NCBI GenBank assembly: GCA_031260745.1
Contig: JAISKY010000041.1
Span: forward strand, 1-5,730
Source of the DNA: Oscillospiraceae bacterium
Lineage (GTDB): Bacteria; Bacillota; Clostridia; Oscillospirales; Oscillospiraceae
DNA: 5,730 nt
Direction: 5' to 3'
The first letter of the stretch is position 1. Each line of letters starts with the position of its first letter. Position numbers and translations under genes: made by a program. Of the stretch, positions 5,350 through 5,730 are shown in pieces. The notes under the pieces are model-generated. The model did not search any database. It saw only the letters and a list, made by a program, of their open reading frames with translations, and was not told the DNA's origin.

Positions 5350-5730
5350 ATGCGTAAAATCTTAATTTGTGTGTTACTTATTTCCATACTTTCGGGATTA
5401 GCCGTTCAAGCGGACGCGCAGCCTACTGTAGTATACTCGGATTCCGTCGCGGAAATTCCCGCTAAAGCGGAGCTTGACCCGGCGACCGACGACGTATTTG
5501 ACCCCGAACCTTGGGTTGAAGCGGTTTTCGCTCCGGCTGACATCGCGGCTAAGTCCGCGCTGTTGATGGAGAAAGAAACCGGAACGGTAATCTACTCGCG
5601 TTCGGAACACGAGCGCCTTGCGCCTGCCAGCGTCACGAAGATTATGACAATGTTACTCGTCGCGGAGGCAATTGATTCCGGTTCGGTTAAACCTGACGAT
5701 ATTGTCACAGTTTCCGCGAGAGCTTCAGCT
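5350..5730 (+). CDS. D-alanyl-D-alanine carboxypeptidase, PBP5-like, S11 family (3' end outside window)
   Basis: The first 127 residues are present. Residues 1-23 are a signal peptide (RK, hydrophobic core, cleavage after ADA at 21-23). An acidic, Asp/Glu/Pro-rich stretch at about 24-62 separates it from the catalytic domain and is longer than I would expect for this family. The S11 penicillin-binding domain then begins: AKSALLMEKETGTVIYS (67-83) and LAPASVTKIMTMLL (90-103), which holds the catalytic SxxK motif with nucleophile S94 and general base K97. The enzyme removes the terminal D-alanine from peptidoglycan stem peptides outside the membrane and so limits cross-linking. The later SxN and KTG motifs and any C-terminal membrane anchor lie beyond the window. 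The gene is divergent from the oxidoreductase with a 67-base gap. The family is certain, but the exact member (dacA, dacB or dacF type) cannot be told from this part. Confidence 0.92.
   Translation, partial: MRKILICVLLISILSGLAVQADAQPTVVYSDSVAEIPAKAELDPATDDVFDPEPWVEAVFAPADIAAKSALLMEKETGTVIYSRSEHERLAPASVTKIMTMLLVAEAIDSGSVKPDDIVTVSARASA

Noticed and set aside
5283..5387. N-terminal extension of the oxidoreductase to 5387
   Set aside because: It crosses the divergent gap and the start of the carboxypeptidase gene, and GGAGG plus the conserved MKVLLVNGSPR mark the start at 5282.
5219..5470. CCGCTAAAGCGG at 5219-5230 and 5459-5470, a short palindrome-like repeat
   Set aside because: Both copies are inside coding sequence, are not symmetric about the promoter gap, and reflect common codons in this CpG-rich genome.
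1..5730. CRISPR array, tRNA or rRNA gene, transposase, integrase, attachment site
   Set aside because: No regularly spaced repeats, cloverleaf, rRNA-like stretch, terminal inverted repeats or mobile-element proteins were found.

Overview
The window looks like a chromosomal stretch of an anaerobic, Gram-positive-type bacterium, most likely an uncultured member of Clostridia (Bacillota). The reasons are a radical SAM protein paired with a DUF2344 partner (a pair typical of Clostridia), purine-rich GGAGG ribosome binding sites, an S11-family D-Ala-D-Ala carboxypeptidase, and a secreted protein with FIVAR, cohesin-like and dockerin modules. Base composition is roughly half GC by eye, CpG-rich in genes and AT-rich between them. 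This placement is inference; no rRNA or tRNA gene is present to confirm it.

Layout, right to left (most genes are on the minus strand). At 5350 to the right edge a plus-strand D-alanyl-D-alanine carboxypeptidase begins, cut off by the window. It is divergent from a minus-strand flavodoxin-fold oxidoreductase (4665-5282) with a four-cysteine motif like that of iron-sulfur flavoproteins. A strong hairpin with a T-run lies at 4592-4626. Next come two overlapping minus-strand genes, a B12-type radical SAM protein (2832-4487) and its DUF2344 partner (2252-2839), behind a near-consensus promoter at 4528-4556. A 193-base AT-rich intergenic region (2059-2251) holds a long hairpin, a consensus-like promoter, a second TATAAT box and a pair of 8-base direct repeats. 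It drives a secreted FIVAR/cohesin-like/dockerin protein (463-2058, TTG start). A second secreted protein starts with GTG directly after that gene's stop codon and runs off the left edge (1-462).

Three separate functional blocks seem to be present: cell-wall remodelling (carboxypeptidase), an uncharacterised radical-SAM unit presumably acting on RNA or protein, and a secreted adhesion or complex-forming operon. Nothing ties them into one pathway. No mobile element, CRISPR array or RNA gene was seen. The most unusual parts are the cohesin-like plus dockerin protein with its abutting in-frame partner gene, the possible ATT start of the radical SAM gene, and the structured intergenic region.
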